Shown: positions 40,106 to 52,640, numbered from the stretch's first letter. The stretch is DNA of 64,000 bases from Paragorgia papillata (GCA_035771165.1 JAWNZC010000179.1:2864001-2928000); one strand, 5' to 3'. Program-made: numbers and translations. Notes: generated by a model from the sequence alone, not told the origin.

Positions 40106-41654
40106 AATTAAACTACATAAAGTTTATTTTTCATTGTCCTACAATACATATTTCCATGATTCACCGAGATAAAATCTGTTTGATAAAAATATGTTGTTTG
40201 TTGAATCATGCACATATACCTGACATTGTTTCACAACATCCTCACGTTCTCTGGTGAAGGTTTTGTTGCCTTCCTCATATTTGCAATATGTCCCTGTACA
40301 CATTGGTGGGAGATGCAAACTTTTTCCTTTACCATTTTTGATTGGATGATTTCTTTTCGCTCAGTTTTCATTAATAGTGGACAATTAAATCGTCCATACT
40401 GTAGTTGACCAGTTACATCCCTCACCACATCATAACTGAATCAACCTGCACCCAGTTGTTAGTGATTTGTCCATCGTTTACTCTGACTGCAATATCAAAT
40501 ACACCAATGCTTATCTAAGAAAAACAAGAAAGTACAAGCATTGAATGAAAGAAAAAATTCTCTTAAAATAATCTTATTTAGTATAAAGCTGGAAGCATGA
40601 TCTGAAGAATTGCCTGATAAAAACTACAACTTCGACCCCAGTTATACCTACATGAAATAGCTGGGAATATTATATTTTTACAGTCTTAACAAGGACAGAA
40701 TATACAGTACAGTTCTTCAGAGTATGTTTCTTGTTTTGCTTTAATAACTTTAATTAACCATTCCAAGGCGACAAAAAAACATTTGCTTTATTCTACCTGT
40801 CCATTATTATTTGTTTTGGCAATTGTATCTCCATGGCGAACCATTTGTTTTGATTTAGAAATAACTCCTCTAAACTGGTTGCAGGCTGTTGAATCTGTTG
40901 TATGTGGTATCAGATTAATCAATTGGTCTGAAAGGACACTCCGCCCAACCTGAAGTTGTCTCAGTCGACCATTCAAATATGTAGCCTAAAACCAAATATA
41001 GCAAAAGTGATATGCATACATTACTTTTTGTGGTAAGATTCTTATTAATTTAAGGGATATTTGTGGAACTGATACTGATGAAAAAGTAGAGATTGTCATA
41101 CATAAATTGTGTGAATGCTTGGATTTGAGTGAGATGCTGTACATTGGTGGATGCACAATTTCTATAATGAGATTTAAGTGGCATTAAGTCGTCAATATAC
41201 TGTAAATTAAAAGGTTAGAATAATTTAATGTATTAATTCATTATGTTACACATAATCAGGGTTTTTGTAATCACGGTATCAGGATTTAAGATTAAAATTT
41301 CTAAATGGTGCTGATACTGTCATTTTTGGAAACTGGTATAGTGGTAGTCCTGAAAATCTAGTATACACCACTTCTGAATTGCTTGAAACATTAGACAACA
41401 TAGTTACAAGAGGCAAAGTGTATAGTCACGTTTATTATCATGATGGTTCAAGCAATTAATATATTTCGTACGATACCTGTAACCTTCCCCAGAAGCCACC
41501 AGAAACAACACATTTAATTAACTGATGGTTTGAAAATTTTTCAGTTATGTCCTTGCTGGATGCATGTCTGTTGGAAAACACATTCATCTGCCGTATTATG
41601 GAATTGAAAGGTTTAAATCTATGGTAAAATCATGAGTAAATGTTATTAAACATT

Positions 41655-41985
41655 AGTATAAATACACAGGTGATTATAGAAAATCACGCGCGCTGATTGG
41701 TCGAGCTACTTCGGATTAATTCTCGATAATCACCTACAGCGTTATTCAAAATGGCCGCCAGCCAAGTTGTCAATGCGACAGACGAGGAAATTAACAATTT
41801 TAAAGAAAATGTTGTTCCTAAAAGTACGAAAATGTGTATTTATACTAAAACAATTATTCACCTCAGGCTCAGTGAATATCGGTGAATAATAACCTCGACT
41901 TCGTCTCGGTTATTATACACCGATATTCACCTCGCCTTCGGCGAATAATTGTTAAATAATGGTTACCCACAGGTGTAACCATATA
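41655..41985 (+). mobile_element. Repeat carrying a conserved 30-codon start (copy 2)
   Basis: Same as 6068-6310: ATG at 41751 opens [20 protein letters not shown]. The frame stays open slightly longer than in copy 1. It ends in a palindrome (CACCGATATTCACC / GGTGAATATCGGTG) at 41875-41935. Inserted in a Tnp2 intron. Confidence 0.55.
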
Positions 41986-42054
41986 TAAACATCAAGAACC
42001 TTACTCCAACCACCACTAAATTGTTGATATATTTTCAGATCATTGATTATCACT

Positions 42055-42310
42055 TTCTAAAATCTTATAAGATCTTGCCATAGATATCTCAAACTCATTA
42101 ATAATTCATGAAGAAAACACGGCTTCGCCTCGGTTTTTAACAAACGTCTCGGTGTTTGGATATCCTGATGAAACACTCCTCCTCGTGTATGATATATTAC
42201 ATAAGATCTTATAAGACCTTACAAGAGTTTTATCATAAGATCTGACCTTGTCAAGATTTATTATATCATACAAGATCTTGTAAGATCTCGACAAGAGTTT
42301 CACCTGGGAG
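42055..42310. repeat. Palindromic AAGATCTTATAAG repeat
   Basis: Several inverted copies of ATAAGATCTTATAAGATCTT and a TAATAATTCATGAAGAAAAC start that recurs at 54490. In a Tnp2 intron. Confidence 0.55.
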
Positions 42311-45114
42311 GGTTTAAGCTAGAAAAAATAAATATTTAGTAATTTGGCTATAAATTCAATATGAAAATGTTTAGCCAAATTTAGGTTTCATTAGCCAAAC
42401 AAAAACTGACAAAATAATCTTAAGATAAAAACCTTCAGACATCAGGAAGTATGCATATTTTCTTATAGTATTATAAATACAGTAATAATGTATATAATCT
42501 TGTGTTTGTAGAACAGAAACTAATACAGAGGCAGATCTGGTTGTTGGTCTTTTGCGCAAGAATGGAGGAAGTAAGTAAATAACCATTTCAAGAGAAGAAA
42601 TTGAATGTTGATAATGATTCGTATTTGGCAAATTGGGGAATGATAGCTTAAAACCTAGGTATATTATACTGTACTGTAGTACTTCACCTTTCTGTTGAAA
42701 ATCCAACTGCTGGTCCAAAATGTCATCTGCCAAGTGAGTTAACAGATGAAGTTTTGGTTTCTTCAAAAGGTTAGGGTGAACAACTTTTATCTGATTAAGC
42801 AATTGGCTGACTAACTGACACACAGTATTTTCATTGTTTATAACGACATTAGAGCTATAGGCCACAGCAAAAATCTGTAATAAACAGAAAGAATGAAATA
42901 ATGTCAATTATATTTCTATTTTTATTATAGGTAACCAAACGGAGTCAATATCTGTTTCTCATTTATAATTTCTTCAATTAACACAGTAGAAGGGACTGCT
43001 CGTAACCAACATGGATAATCTGATTAAATGGTAAGCAATTTAAGATAATATTACCGTAGTACCATGAATGTATTGCTATAGCCTTGGGGATAAATTATAT
43101 ATCTTTTTAGATTTAACAACAAACAGATTTATATCTTACATGGCTTAAAAGATTCCAGATTTGTAGTTCTTGTTCTGGTATTAAATCCTCTAAAATGAAT
43201 ACTGCCACTTGAGCGCAAAGTTTTATATCACGACCAACCCATGACCCATATGTTCCGGCTACCTGGAACATTTTGCTCAAAAGCTGAAAAGTCAAAACTT
43301 TCAATTTTTGCTTTAAGTTTCATTTTGCCATCAGTATTCAATGACTTCATTGTTTGGCTCAGAAGGTTCTTTTCCAAACCGAGAAGGATAGTGTGCAGTA
43401 CTTCAATTGGTGTTTGTCTAAAAAATAGTCTTTATTTGAGTATTTAAGAAGGTTTGGATACATATAACATATTTGTTCTTAAGTACAGTAATCAGCCAGT
43501 AATCATTCTTACCTCACTAATGAAATGTGGATAAGATGTCAAACTGTCCTCCTCGCTCAGTTACTCCCGTTCTTCGTCGAATTTTTTCCTTCTCGTTTTC
43601 AGTGCTATAAATAAAGCAGTTATTGCATTCAATATACTGTATATTTATAGCTGACTATACACTTAAAGTCTTGTATTGTACTGCTCTCATTTTCTTCCTG
43701 TCATTAAAAATGTGCTTTTTAAAAAAAATTATCAAGAATACATTTAAAACATATAAAATAATATAAACAACTTCGTTATTTGCTAATGTAGCTTATACAT
43801 TGCTGTATTAATTTCCTCAACTGCCAGTTTAGTTTGATGGTCTGTTCTAAGTAACCCAACATTTTCAGCCGAGTCTTTTGTAGCCTAAAAATTTACATTT
43901 TTAAAATTGATATAATGTACTGTATGATTTCATGAGAGAGAGAGGGATGGAGGAAGGGTATCAGTAGTAGAGAGATCCAATTATTTATCAAAAAGGCTGT
44001 AAACTGCTGATACATGTATTAAGTTAAGACTGACATTTCAGTAGCTATAGTACATGTAGTATAGGCTGACAGTGTAAAATATTGGCAGTTTAGAACCTTT
44101 AAATTTGGACATAATTAGTTCACTGTAGCTCATACATTTGTTGTACTGCACTACATACTTATCACATTTTCGACAGAAAAGATTTGCTGAACTACCCAGA
44201 TGATGTGAAACTTCAGAAGCCCTCGGATTATCACACACAACACAAAGAACTGGACACTGGACGAAGACATTTTCCTTGGTGAAAGCATCATACATCAACA
44301 TACCATGCTCTAAATCTTTAAAAAAAAAGCCATATATAAATCAAACATTCTGGGCATGAGATTTCATGAAGTACTAGTATAGTACATGTTGCTTTTAATC
44401 AAGAAGTGCAAGCTATTTATATGTACTTACAGTGTATATGTACTGTCAGTGTATTGACGAACTAAGGCCATGACACATATAAAATGGCTTGCATTTCTTG
44501 ATTAAAATCAATTTTACTTTAAATTTGTATTTACTTTTCAGATCTTCAGCAAATAGCTTTCCCCAAATTGGTTGAATTGACCAAATTTGAGGCACAAATG
44601 AAATTAATATTGCTGAATTTTGTTGTTTCTTTTCTAGGAAGACTAGCCAAATACATGTAATAGGTCTCTAACTGGTTCCATTTCTTTGTCTTGTTCCCAC
44701 TTGTTTCATCGTTGAAGATAACAGGAGGCAAAGTTAATGTTGGTTTACCCTCAGCAACCTTGGATGAATGTGGGCGATTAATTTCGTCAGTTTCCTGTTA
44801 AATATTATAAATATTATGAATTTCAAAGAGACCTTGGGGAAGAAACAAACTATGTAAATTGTATGTTGTTGTCATTAGTTACAGTATAATCATATTAACC
44901 TCATCTGTCAATAACATCACATTGTCTTCCAATTTCTTCAACGTAATATGTTCCGCTGTAATGCCAATAATGTCTTTATTGTGAATCTTGTTTGTTGTTG
45001 ATGTAATGGCAAGAAGTCCATTGCATCTTTCAACAGCTGTGATTTCACACATGTACTCTAGTGAATTTTCTATTTTCTGTAATTGAAACATATGTTATTA
45101 TGTAACGTTTCATA

Positions 45115-45390
45115 AACAAGTGGGAGTGTTTTATCAGGGGTTACAAACCCAAGAGGACAATATTGAAAATCATGAGGCTGTTAACCGAGTAATTTTCATT
45201 GTTCTTGAGTATTTGTAAAATATGAGAGAATAATGAAAATCACGAGGCTGCAAGCTGAGTGATTTTTATTGTTTTCGAATGTTTTACAAACACAAGAGAA
45301 CATTTAAAATTACGAGGTATAATAGCTAGGCCATGCAAGTGATTTTTTTGCTGTTCTCGAGTGTTTGCAACCCTGGTAAAACACGAGTTT
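45115..45390. repeat. Degenerate tandem/inverted repeat (AAAATCACGAGGCTG)
   Basis: Three diverged units of a 75-bp repeat between inverted ends GTGTTTTATCAGGGGTT and AACCCTGGTAAAACAC. In a Tnp2 intron. Confidence 0.6.
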
Positions 45391-46330
45391 ATGAAATAGC
45401 TTCTCAATCGTCAATTATAGTAGAGCGACTTGGTCATATTGGTGCATATTAGATTAGACAATGGTTTCACGTTGAATTTATAATTAAGGAATGTGGTAAT
45501 AAACGGTTCTTTGTTTTTGCCATTTATTATCTGATTTCTTAATTATGAATTCAGTTAGCGCGACCTTTACCGGGCTTCAAAACTCATGCACATGATCAAA
45601 TAGTTTTCTTTGATTGGCAAATAAGATCCTGAATTATTAATGAGCTTGAGAAATATATTTAAGATAATTATTCTACGCAACTGTTATTGGCATAGCAATA
45701 TAGAAGTGTTCCTACAATATTGTTGCAATCTGGCCATAAATTGTAACAAATACAGTAGGCATGGTATTAGATGGTGAGCTTATTAAAAAATTTGCGTACC
45801 TCTGCAAAAAAGGTTTTTAGCCGCCCATGGAGTATTACTTCATTTTCGTTGTATTTCACAACATCATTGACATAAACAGATCCCTCTCTAATCTTCATTG
45901 AAGTTGTATGAAATTGCTTTTCAATGTGCCATTTTCTTCCCTATAATAAATGAAGATGTTTAAGCAGTTTTCTCCATTCTTTGATCATTCAATTTTGGTT
46001 ATTTCATTTTATTTATGCATGTGATGATATACTTGATACATTTCTTCAACAAGTGTTTGTGTCTTTTCGGGATACCTAATTGCCAATGTCCTGGCCACTT
46101 GTGGGTTAGCCAACTGGAGTTGGACAATCTGGGAAGGTGATATCCAGTAAAATGGGTGTCTATATGCTTGGAAGATATTAAAGAGGAATTGTGTGTGTAT
46201 ATATATTGTAGTGTAGTGTACTTCATGTAAGTATGGTAAGGGGAACTACTCACTTGAGATTAGATATATTCATAAATACACATGCGATTCTATACTGGCG
46301 ACGAAGATGGTTAAATAAATTTAATACATA

Positions 46331-46567
46331 ATGGCTGCACTTCCATCGTTCCACGAATTCGATGTATAAGACCAGTCCAATCTGGCCATACGATGGGAAA
46401 AATATCTGAAACGCTGCAACAATTTGATTATCGCCATGAATATTACGGACCCTAGCCGAAGAAGAGCGCTACTGCTACACTATGTCGGAGAAGATGTTAA
46501 TGATATATTTGATACACTCCCAGATCGCGGTGAATCCCAGATCACGAGAAAGATTTCAAGAAAGCTT
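46331..46567 (+). pseudogene. gypsy gag, N-terminal part
   Basis: Reads MAALPSFHEFDV, TAA at codon 13, then SNLAIRWEKYLKRCNN and RALLLHYVGEDVNDIFDTLP. The frame slips near 46545, and the LINE interrupts after AAGAAAGCTT. The missing continuation starts at 47821. Confidence 0.8.
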
Positions 46568-47820
46568 ATAGTAATAGTAATAATAGTAATACTTTATTTA
46601 CCGTCGAAGGCGTAGGGAGTGGTCGCCCAATCTCCCGAGCTAATAGCTCATGTTAAAAACGCTCGACAAAACAGAACAGGAATAATCTAACTACATACAG
46701 GTGATAATAAAAACTAGTAGTCGAATAAGATAAATTACTAACAATATATGGCAGACTAAAAATTACGAGCAGCTGCTACACAAGCATGCTGCTTTGGATA
46801 AAACAACATTATGCAGTTTCTTTTTAAAAATCGCTAAAGAATCTGTCTCTTTAATGTCAACTGGTAAATTGTTCCATAAATGTGAAACAATATAACTAAA
46901 TGAATTATGGAGATACCTAGTATTGTACGATGGTTGCCTTACTTTAAACTTACTATTTCGTAGATTATAAGATGTCGTACGTGGTGTAAAAAAATCTGAA
47001 ATATAATTAGGTCCATTTTGTTTAAAACTTTTAAAAAATACAGACAAAGATTGAACGTATCGTCTGTGTTTAAGTGTTCGCATATTGATTAAGTTAAGAG
47101 CTGTTTAATAATCGGTTGAACGCGGACGGTTTAACAAAGATTTGATAGCGTAGTGATTTACTGCTTCCAGCTTTTTCACTTGAGTTTTACCAATGCCAAC
47201 CAGTATTGGGCTGCAATACTCTAAATGTGGCAGAATGTAGGCTTTATAAAGACGAACTGCAATATCTGGCTGTATGAACCGCCTAATTCTTCGTAGTGCT
47301 CCAATTTTAGCGTATGCCTTCTTTACCATTGAATTAATATGTAATTTGAAATTAAGATCATCGTCCAGGTCCACTCCAAGTATTCTCAACGTATCACCTA
47401 ACTCAATCGAGTCGGTTCCAACAGTAAAGTTATAATTATATCCAGATTTACCAATTATCAATGCTTGTGTTTTCGATGTATTAATTCCAAGACAATTTTC
47501 TCGAAACCACCCGCATAGCACTTCCAAATCCTGGTTGATGTTATGCTCCAGTGTTATTGGATTTATATGCGATGAGTAATCTGTCGTATCGTCGGCATAG
47601 AGACGTAATGAAGTAGTACTAATTAAAAAATTAATATCATTTATCATGATGTTGAATAGGAGGGGTCCAAGTAGACTGCCTTGAGGTACTCCACTTAAAA
47701 TGGGAAGCCAGTCCAAGTACAATCCGTTGCACTGAACTCTCTGCTTTCGGTCTGACAAATACGACTTTATCAATTGTAAGGCGGAATCTTTCACACCATA
47801 GGCTTTCATCTTCGCTTGTG
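46568..47820 (-). pseudogene. CR1-like non-LTR retrotransposon (LINE), 5'-truncated, inside gypsy gag
   Basis: Minus-strand reverse transcriptase remnant: LLGPLLFNIMINDIN after SGVPQGS, catalytic YADDT, LGVDLDDDLNFKLHI, then a C-terminal block WNNLPVDIKETDSLAIFKKK. One in-frame stop (47107-47105) splits an otherwise open frame; the endonuclease and 5' RT are gone. The 3' UTR (46680-46585) carries the same tail as the 5S SINE copy 1 and ends in (ATTACT)n. Imperfect flanks AAGCTT/AAGCGTT. CR1/L2-like by its C-terminus; the exact clade is not determinable by eye. Confidence 0.85.
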
Positions 47821-48432
47821 AAGCGTTGAATACGTACTTTACACCAAGGAAGAATATTTCGTTTGAAATTTTCAAATTCCACAACATGAAACAAGAAGTA
47901 GAGGAGACAATTGATGGGTTTCACACGCGGTTACAGATTGCCGCCAAATACTGTGAATTTGGAGAGACTCAAGAAAAGGAAGTAAAATCTCAAATCGAAC
48001 TCGGCACTTCCAGCAAAAAAGTTGGACGATATTCGTTTCGTAATCCTACTGTGGAACTCGCTGATTTGCTTACTTATGCCCGAACACTGCATGAGACCGA
48101 GAAACAAGCCTTAGGAATCGAAAGGAATTCAATTGGAACATCTCAAGTCGACGAAGAAGTACATAAAGTCTACGGACGACAGTCTAGACCAAGAAACCGC
48201 GAAGCTACATGCAACCAAACCTGAGAAACCTACTAACCAGAACATTGAAAAGAAAACGTGTTACCGTTGTGGAAATCCATGGCCCCACAGAGGAAAACCA
48301 TGCCCAGCAGAAGGACAACAATGCAAATTATGTTTGAAGTTCAATCATTTTGCTCGAGTCTGCAGGTCCAGCCAAGAAAATAGTCAGAATGTCGAAGATA
48401 CTGTAAGTCGATTCGTAACGTCGTACCCCTGA
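47821..48432 (+). pseudogene. gypsy gag, C-terminal part with zinc knuckle
   Basis: Continues gag directly: NTYFTPRKNISFEIFKFHNM, then QEVEETIDGFHTRLQ. After a frame change near 48200 comes the nucleocapsid CYRCGNPWPHRGKPCPAEGQ followed by CKLCLKFNHFARVC, two Cys/His clusters typical of this gypsy group. Ends at a stop 48432. Confidence 0.82.
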
Positions 48433-48529
48433 TGAGAATACTTTACACGAGGATGACAGCACATCATCAGATTCCGACTCGTATCTTTACAGTGTTCACA
48501 CAACCACCAGTACTCCCAAGAAGAAGAAA

Positions 48530-49680
48530 AAGAAGAACTTTCATACCAATATTACGATCGAAAATGCAACAGTACAATTTCATATTGACAGTGGATCGGC
48601 CGAGAATATCATTGACGAAACAACGTATCGAAGGATTGCAAAGAAAACACCCGCGGTATTCAACTGCTGCCGTCAAGACAACGCCTTTTTGCTTTCGCCA
48701 GTTCAACTCCGTTACCAATCTTAGGAGAGTTCGAAAGTGTTATCGAATCTAAGGATAGAATGACAACCGCTAAAATAATTGTTGTTAAACATGCAACTGA
48801 GTGTTTACTAAGCGGAGAAACGTCAATAGAATTAAATTTATTGCGAGTTAACATAAACCAGATCCAGGAACAAACAACCCCGAAAGCTGAGACTTTCACT
48901 CCATTTGCTAAAGAGAATAAAGTACCACAGCGTTTAAAGCCTTTGATTGACGAATATGACGAAACTTTTCATGGTGTCGGGAAACTCACAAATGTAAAAG
49001 TTCGACGACACATAAATAACAATGTGAAGCCGGTTGTCCAACCGACACGACGCATACCATTTGCTATTCGAGAAAAGGTGGAGAAATAATTGAATAGATT
49101 AGAAAGATTGGATATAATCGAGCCTGCACAGGGAGCAACTCCATGGGTAAGCCCTATTGTTGCATTTCCAAAACCAAATAATCCGGAGAAAATCAGGCTA
49201 TGTATAGACATGCGGTTACCAAATACAGCCATAGAGAGAGAACGACATTCTCAACCCACCATAGATGATCTCATTACTGATTTGAATGGCGCGTGTTACT
49301 TTAGCAAGCTTGACTTAAACTCTGCCTATCATCAGTTAGAACTCGAAGAAAATTCACGTTACATCACTACCTTCACAACCCACAAAGGACTATTTCGGTA
49401 CAAACGATTGAATTTCGGCACGTCGAGCGTAAGTGAAATTTTCCAAAATACCATGCAAAATGTGCTCAATGGAATAAATGGTTGTCGCAACATTAGCGAC
49501 GACATCATTATTTTTGGAAAAACGCAAGGAGTCGAACACGATACTGCATTGCGAAAAGTCCTCGAAGTGGCGAAACAAAGAAATTTAAGATTCACATTTG
49601 ACAAGTGTCAATTCGACCAGAAAGTCCTCGAGTTTTTTTGGTTATATTTTCTCAGCCAAAGGTATTATTTTTATTTTTTA
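48530..49680 (+). pseudogene. gypsy pol: protease and reverse transcriptase fragment
   Basis: Protease: HIDSGSAENIIDE around 48575-48615. RT: VSPIVAFPKPNNPEKIRLCI, FSKLDLNSAYHQLEL, YKRLNFGTSSVSEIFQ and catalytic SDDII (49490-49510). The YxDD motif therefore reads ISDD, as is common in this gypsy group. Stop at 49087-49089 and a frameshift in a T7 run near 49635. Confidence 0.85.
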
Positions 49681-49790
49681 TTTATACATAAACTTTCGAA
49701 TTCTCCCAACTCACTCTCGTGTTTGCATCAGGCTATATAAACACGGGCGGCCATTTTCTATTTCTTAAATATATATATATATATATTAGC
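49665..49790 (+). repeat. Fragment of the 15.3-kb repeat family
   Basis: ACTTTCGAATTCTCCCAACT to GGCGGCCATTTTCTATTTCT; matches 15905-15985. It ends the gypsy sequence. Confidence 0.75.
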
Positions 49791-49794
49791 GATA

Positions 49795-50015
49795 ATGCAA
49801 CGCTCACTACCCTTGTGGAAGTTTGAGCACTCTGGGCCCATGCGCACTTCACGCTATCTGAATGTACTTCACCGATGCTGTCCCACATGCGGTTGTCACC
49901 GACGATCGCATGTGTATAAGTAATTGATGAAATTCATTCAGATTGTTCCAAGCTACACTGATGAGCTGTTGTACAGCGAAACACCGTGTCTGTAGATTGA
50001 ACTATATATATATTA
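49795..50015 (+). repeat. Hairpin repeat family, copy 3
   Basis: Longest copy: CTTGTGGAAGTTTGAGCACT to GATTGAACTATATATA, with the CACATGCGGTTGTCACCG hairpin. TA microsatellites on both sides. Confidence 0.85.
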
Positions 50016-50145
50016 TATATATATAATTCAATAGAAACTTGTACTGTCCATTACTCAACTTTACAATATGAACTGGGAATTCTGCAGAAAAGTAGTGTAA
50101 ACAAACATTTATGAACAAAACGCCCACTAGGCGTTAAGCCTGGTT

Positions 50146-50310
50146 TCCATATAGCCGTAAGAGCCAGCGGCATGGCTGCGGCAAGGGGCGATGGTCCAAT
50201 CATAGACAGTGTTGAATTAGCCAGCAATAAAAAGCTGTATGCGATTGGACCATTGCCCCTTGCCGCAGCCATGCCGCCGGCTCTTACGGCTATATGGAAA
50301 CCAGGCTCAA
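50146..50310. mobile_element. 165-bp foldback MITE
   Basis: TAAGCCTGGTTTCCATATAG pairs with CTATATGGAAACCAGGCT; arms extend about 70 bp (GGCTGCGGCAAGGGGC). 50320-51530 has no supported gene; a minus-strand frame at 51225-51458 is unrecognised. Confidence 0.9.
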
Positions 50311-51535
50311 ACTCGGGCTACATTAATTAGTGGGCACCCCATGCCGCGCAATCGCGCATTCGTGCATGCAGCGTATTTTACCTGCGAAAATGGACATGTT
50401 AGAATGTTGGGACTAGCTTATTTTACAAAGGGGAATTTTTTTTTTAATTACTTTTACATGCAAGTGGACAACCGAGATGGGACAACGTATAATTCAAATA
50501 CTGTATGTGGTATTGTGCTGTCAATTAACTGTGCAAGGTGGCAAAGCCAACAATACCCACTGGCATTGGTTTGGACAGTACTGCGACATTTTGTGAAGAT
50601 ACACTGTATACTTATTTCATTTACTGTTCATAATATACAGTTTAGATTAGTGTTCATAGTTACAGTAGTTACTAGTTCTCATTCTTCATTGGATATTTGA
50701 ACCAAAATTCACAGCGTTGATGTATCAATATATTCAGATCATTTATGGTACTTCGTAGTCTTCTTTAATGGTTAACCCTCCACATGAACATTCCTTATAA
50801 AAGAGATGTACGAATGGTGAAACATACGCAGTAATCAACTTGGCACTTGACGATGGACTGAATGGCAATGTCACAACCACAATGCATTTCATTTTTATTT
50901 TATTTAAAAACTTCACCTCATGACATTACAAATATTTAACAAAAACTACAGTACAAACAATCAAAACATAACAGGCAGGGTATCCGCAACAGCTTTGCCA
51001 ATTACAGCGGACCCGGATATAAATTCAAAATTCTTAATCAACAACACAAAATATTAAAAACAGAATATTAAAAATAAATAAGTCCAAATTAAAAGCAACA
51101 AGTTATTCTGTGATCAAGACCATGAGCAGTATTACATTTACTGCAGATAGTTTTAAAAGTTCTAGGATCGTCTACATTAAAAATAGTATTCAGGGCAGTA
51201 AAGTAATAATTTAAAAGAAAAGATTTAAAAATGCCCAAGCTGTCCATAGAAGAATTCTAGGCCGGACGAGAAGGAGTTAATGGCGCCTGTCAGCTGTCGT
51301 ATACAACTGACTAACAAAAAAGGTATTTTTAATTTAGCTTCCCCTGCGAGTAACTGAGCTAAAGATTTAATTAATAAACTCGTAATTATGAAAATGTTTG
51401 AACCGATTTCATTTTTACATACAGTCAGATAGTTATATACAGACATACATATATTCAATTTTTGTCAATTAATTTGGGTGGAAATCCTCCATTTTGCTAT
51501 TCATTTTTTAAGATAGAGAAGCAAGTTCATCAGAG

Positions 51536-51920
51536 TACTGTATGATTTCCAGCATAAAGATGTGGAAAAGACTGTAGAAGATAGTGTAGATATGGATATG
51601 GTTAATTTAACTGCAAAAGTTGTTTCGAAGGAAGGAAGTGGAAGTTGTTGGTTCAATGAAGTTGAAGAAAAAAAAGGCATTGTTATATTGCTGATGAATC
51701 ATGTTATTTAATTTTAATTTTATGGCAAAGTCACATCTCAAGTCTCTCTCGGTGGTGTTTATACATTCAAAAATCTCCGGGTCCGTGAATGCAGTGAAGA
51801 AAAAGAAGGATGGGTTCTTAACACAACAGTTGATACTCTAATTGAGGAAAACAGCGAATTAGCTAAGCTCGAGAATGTCAGTGGAACTATACTTTTGCCT
51901 CACTATTATGCTTGCTCAAA
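51536..51920 (+). pseudogene. OB-fold (RPA-like, single-stranded-DNA binding) fragment
   Basis: Reads VNLTAKVVSKEG near 51600, then YIADESCYLILILW near 51690, then a frame change and GGVYTFKNLRVRECSEE (51745-51800) and VLNTTVDTLIEEN. The pattern KVVS...IADxxxxxxLxLW...GxxYxFxNLRVR is that of RPA70-type OB folds found in transposon-associated invertebrate proteins. Frameshifts indicate a remnant; host element unknown. Confidence 0.55.
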
Positions 51921-52111
51921 ATTCAAAATCATGTTGACATACAACCCTAGGGCCCAAGACTCAAAATATTGAGCAAACTGAAACAAAATGGTTTAAACAA
52001 GATATAAAAACGTGCGTTCTATAAACTAAATTTGGGCAACGGCTATCTAAATATACTGTAAACATTGTAACTGGAGTTTGTGAAAATAGTGTACCAATGG
52101 AAATAACGAGA

Positions 52112-52504
52112 CAGCTTACCTTTACTTGGCGAGTTTTGATAAAACGGCCATACAATGTCTAGTATCGCCGAGAGATAAAGATTGATTCCTTGTTGCTCCT
52201 TTCGAAGAACACGTTCTGATTGCTCAGACAAAGGTCATACTCATTTATAGACGTAGCCATACCAAGGTCCGCCACTCCGCCACCGCATTGCGAGCTTATT
52301 TTTGATCGACAGCCAGTCGATAGCCAACACGTACACAACTGAGAAACAGTGAAATGTCTTGCAAATACTCAAAAACATCGATAAAATGGCAATAAAAGCT
52401 TGGTTCAAAAGAAACAACTCGCCAAACTTCGGTTTCGCGGCGGCCATTACGGCAATTTCGCGCGGCTGGGAGACTAAAGCCTGCGACGCAAAAAATAATA
52501 ACAA
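52112..52504 (-). other. Possible 5' exon(s), unrecognised
   Basis: Minus strand, GC-richer than its surroundings. An open frame (52504-52241) starts MAAAKPKFGELFLLNQAFIA and contains a hydrophobic stretch. Downstream, 52225-52113 ends CAAAACTCGCCAAG|GTAAGC, a strong splice donor. No family recognised and frames of the two parts do not join. May be the first exon of a gene on the left or a non-coding leader. Confidence 0.25.
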
Positions 52505-52534
52505 AGCCGATATTTAGACTCGGACGCAAAAAGT

Positions 52535-52640
52535 AAAAATATATAGATCCAAAATTTGTTACCATAGTATTTTATAGTATTCCAAAATTTGTTACCATAG
52601 TATTCTATGGTAACAAATTTTGGAATCTATATATTTTTTT
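52535..52640. repeat. Foldback with internal duplication
   Basis: ATATATAGATCCAAAATTTG pairs with CAAATTTTGGAATCTATATA; the unit CCAAAATTTGTTACCATAGT occurs twice in direct order. Three tandem 33-bp units (AAACACAGCAAACACAATAT) follow at 52800-52890. Confidence 0.75.

Larger units (their letters stand above)
40215..46206 (-). pseudogene. Multi-exon Tnp2-type (EnSpm/CACTA-like) transposase, decayed
   Basis: Exons in order: 46206-46032 (HPFYWISPSQIVQLQLANPQ); 45940-45800 (RKWHIEKQFHTTSMKIREGS); 45076-44900 (59 codons); 44794-44535 (LPPVIFNDETSGNKTKKWNQ, one-base shift near 44560); 44315-44159 (CVVCDNPRASEVSHHLGSSA, then FCRKCD); 43895-43800; 43600-43510; 43417-43140 (TPIEVLHTILLG and GSWVGRDIKL, frameshift near 43260); 42877-42689 (KKPKLHLLTHLADDILD); 41630-41470 (FNSIIRQMNVFSNRHASSKD); 40985-40790; 40510-40215 (GRFNCPLL, ISHQCVQGH). 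Splice sites are GT-AG, and several exons join in frame. The blocks match the Tnp2 transposase family (VFNDxTSGNxxKxWN, EILHTILLG). The 5' end is cut at 46207 by the gypsy element. Introns carry later insertions. Confidence 0.75.
46207..49680 (+). pseudogene. Ty3/gypsy-type retroelement, gag-pro-RT, truncated and broken
   Basis: A short LTR remnant starts with TG at 46207. A primer-binding-like TGGCGACGAAGATGG follows at 46299-46313, then gag (ATG 46331), a nucleocapsid zinc knuckle (48255-48360), an aspartic protease with DSG (48580-48590) and reverse transcriptase up to about 49665. Breaks: stop at gag codon 13, a LINE inserted in gag, frame changes near 48200 and 48655, stop at 49087-49089, one extra T near 49635. 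RNase H, integrase and the 3' LTR are missing; a different repeat begins at 49665. It cannot be active. Confidence 0.88.
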
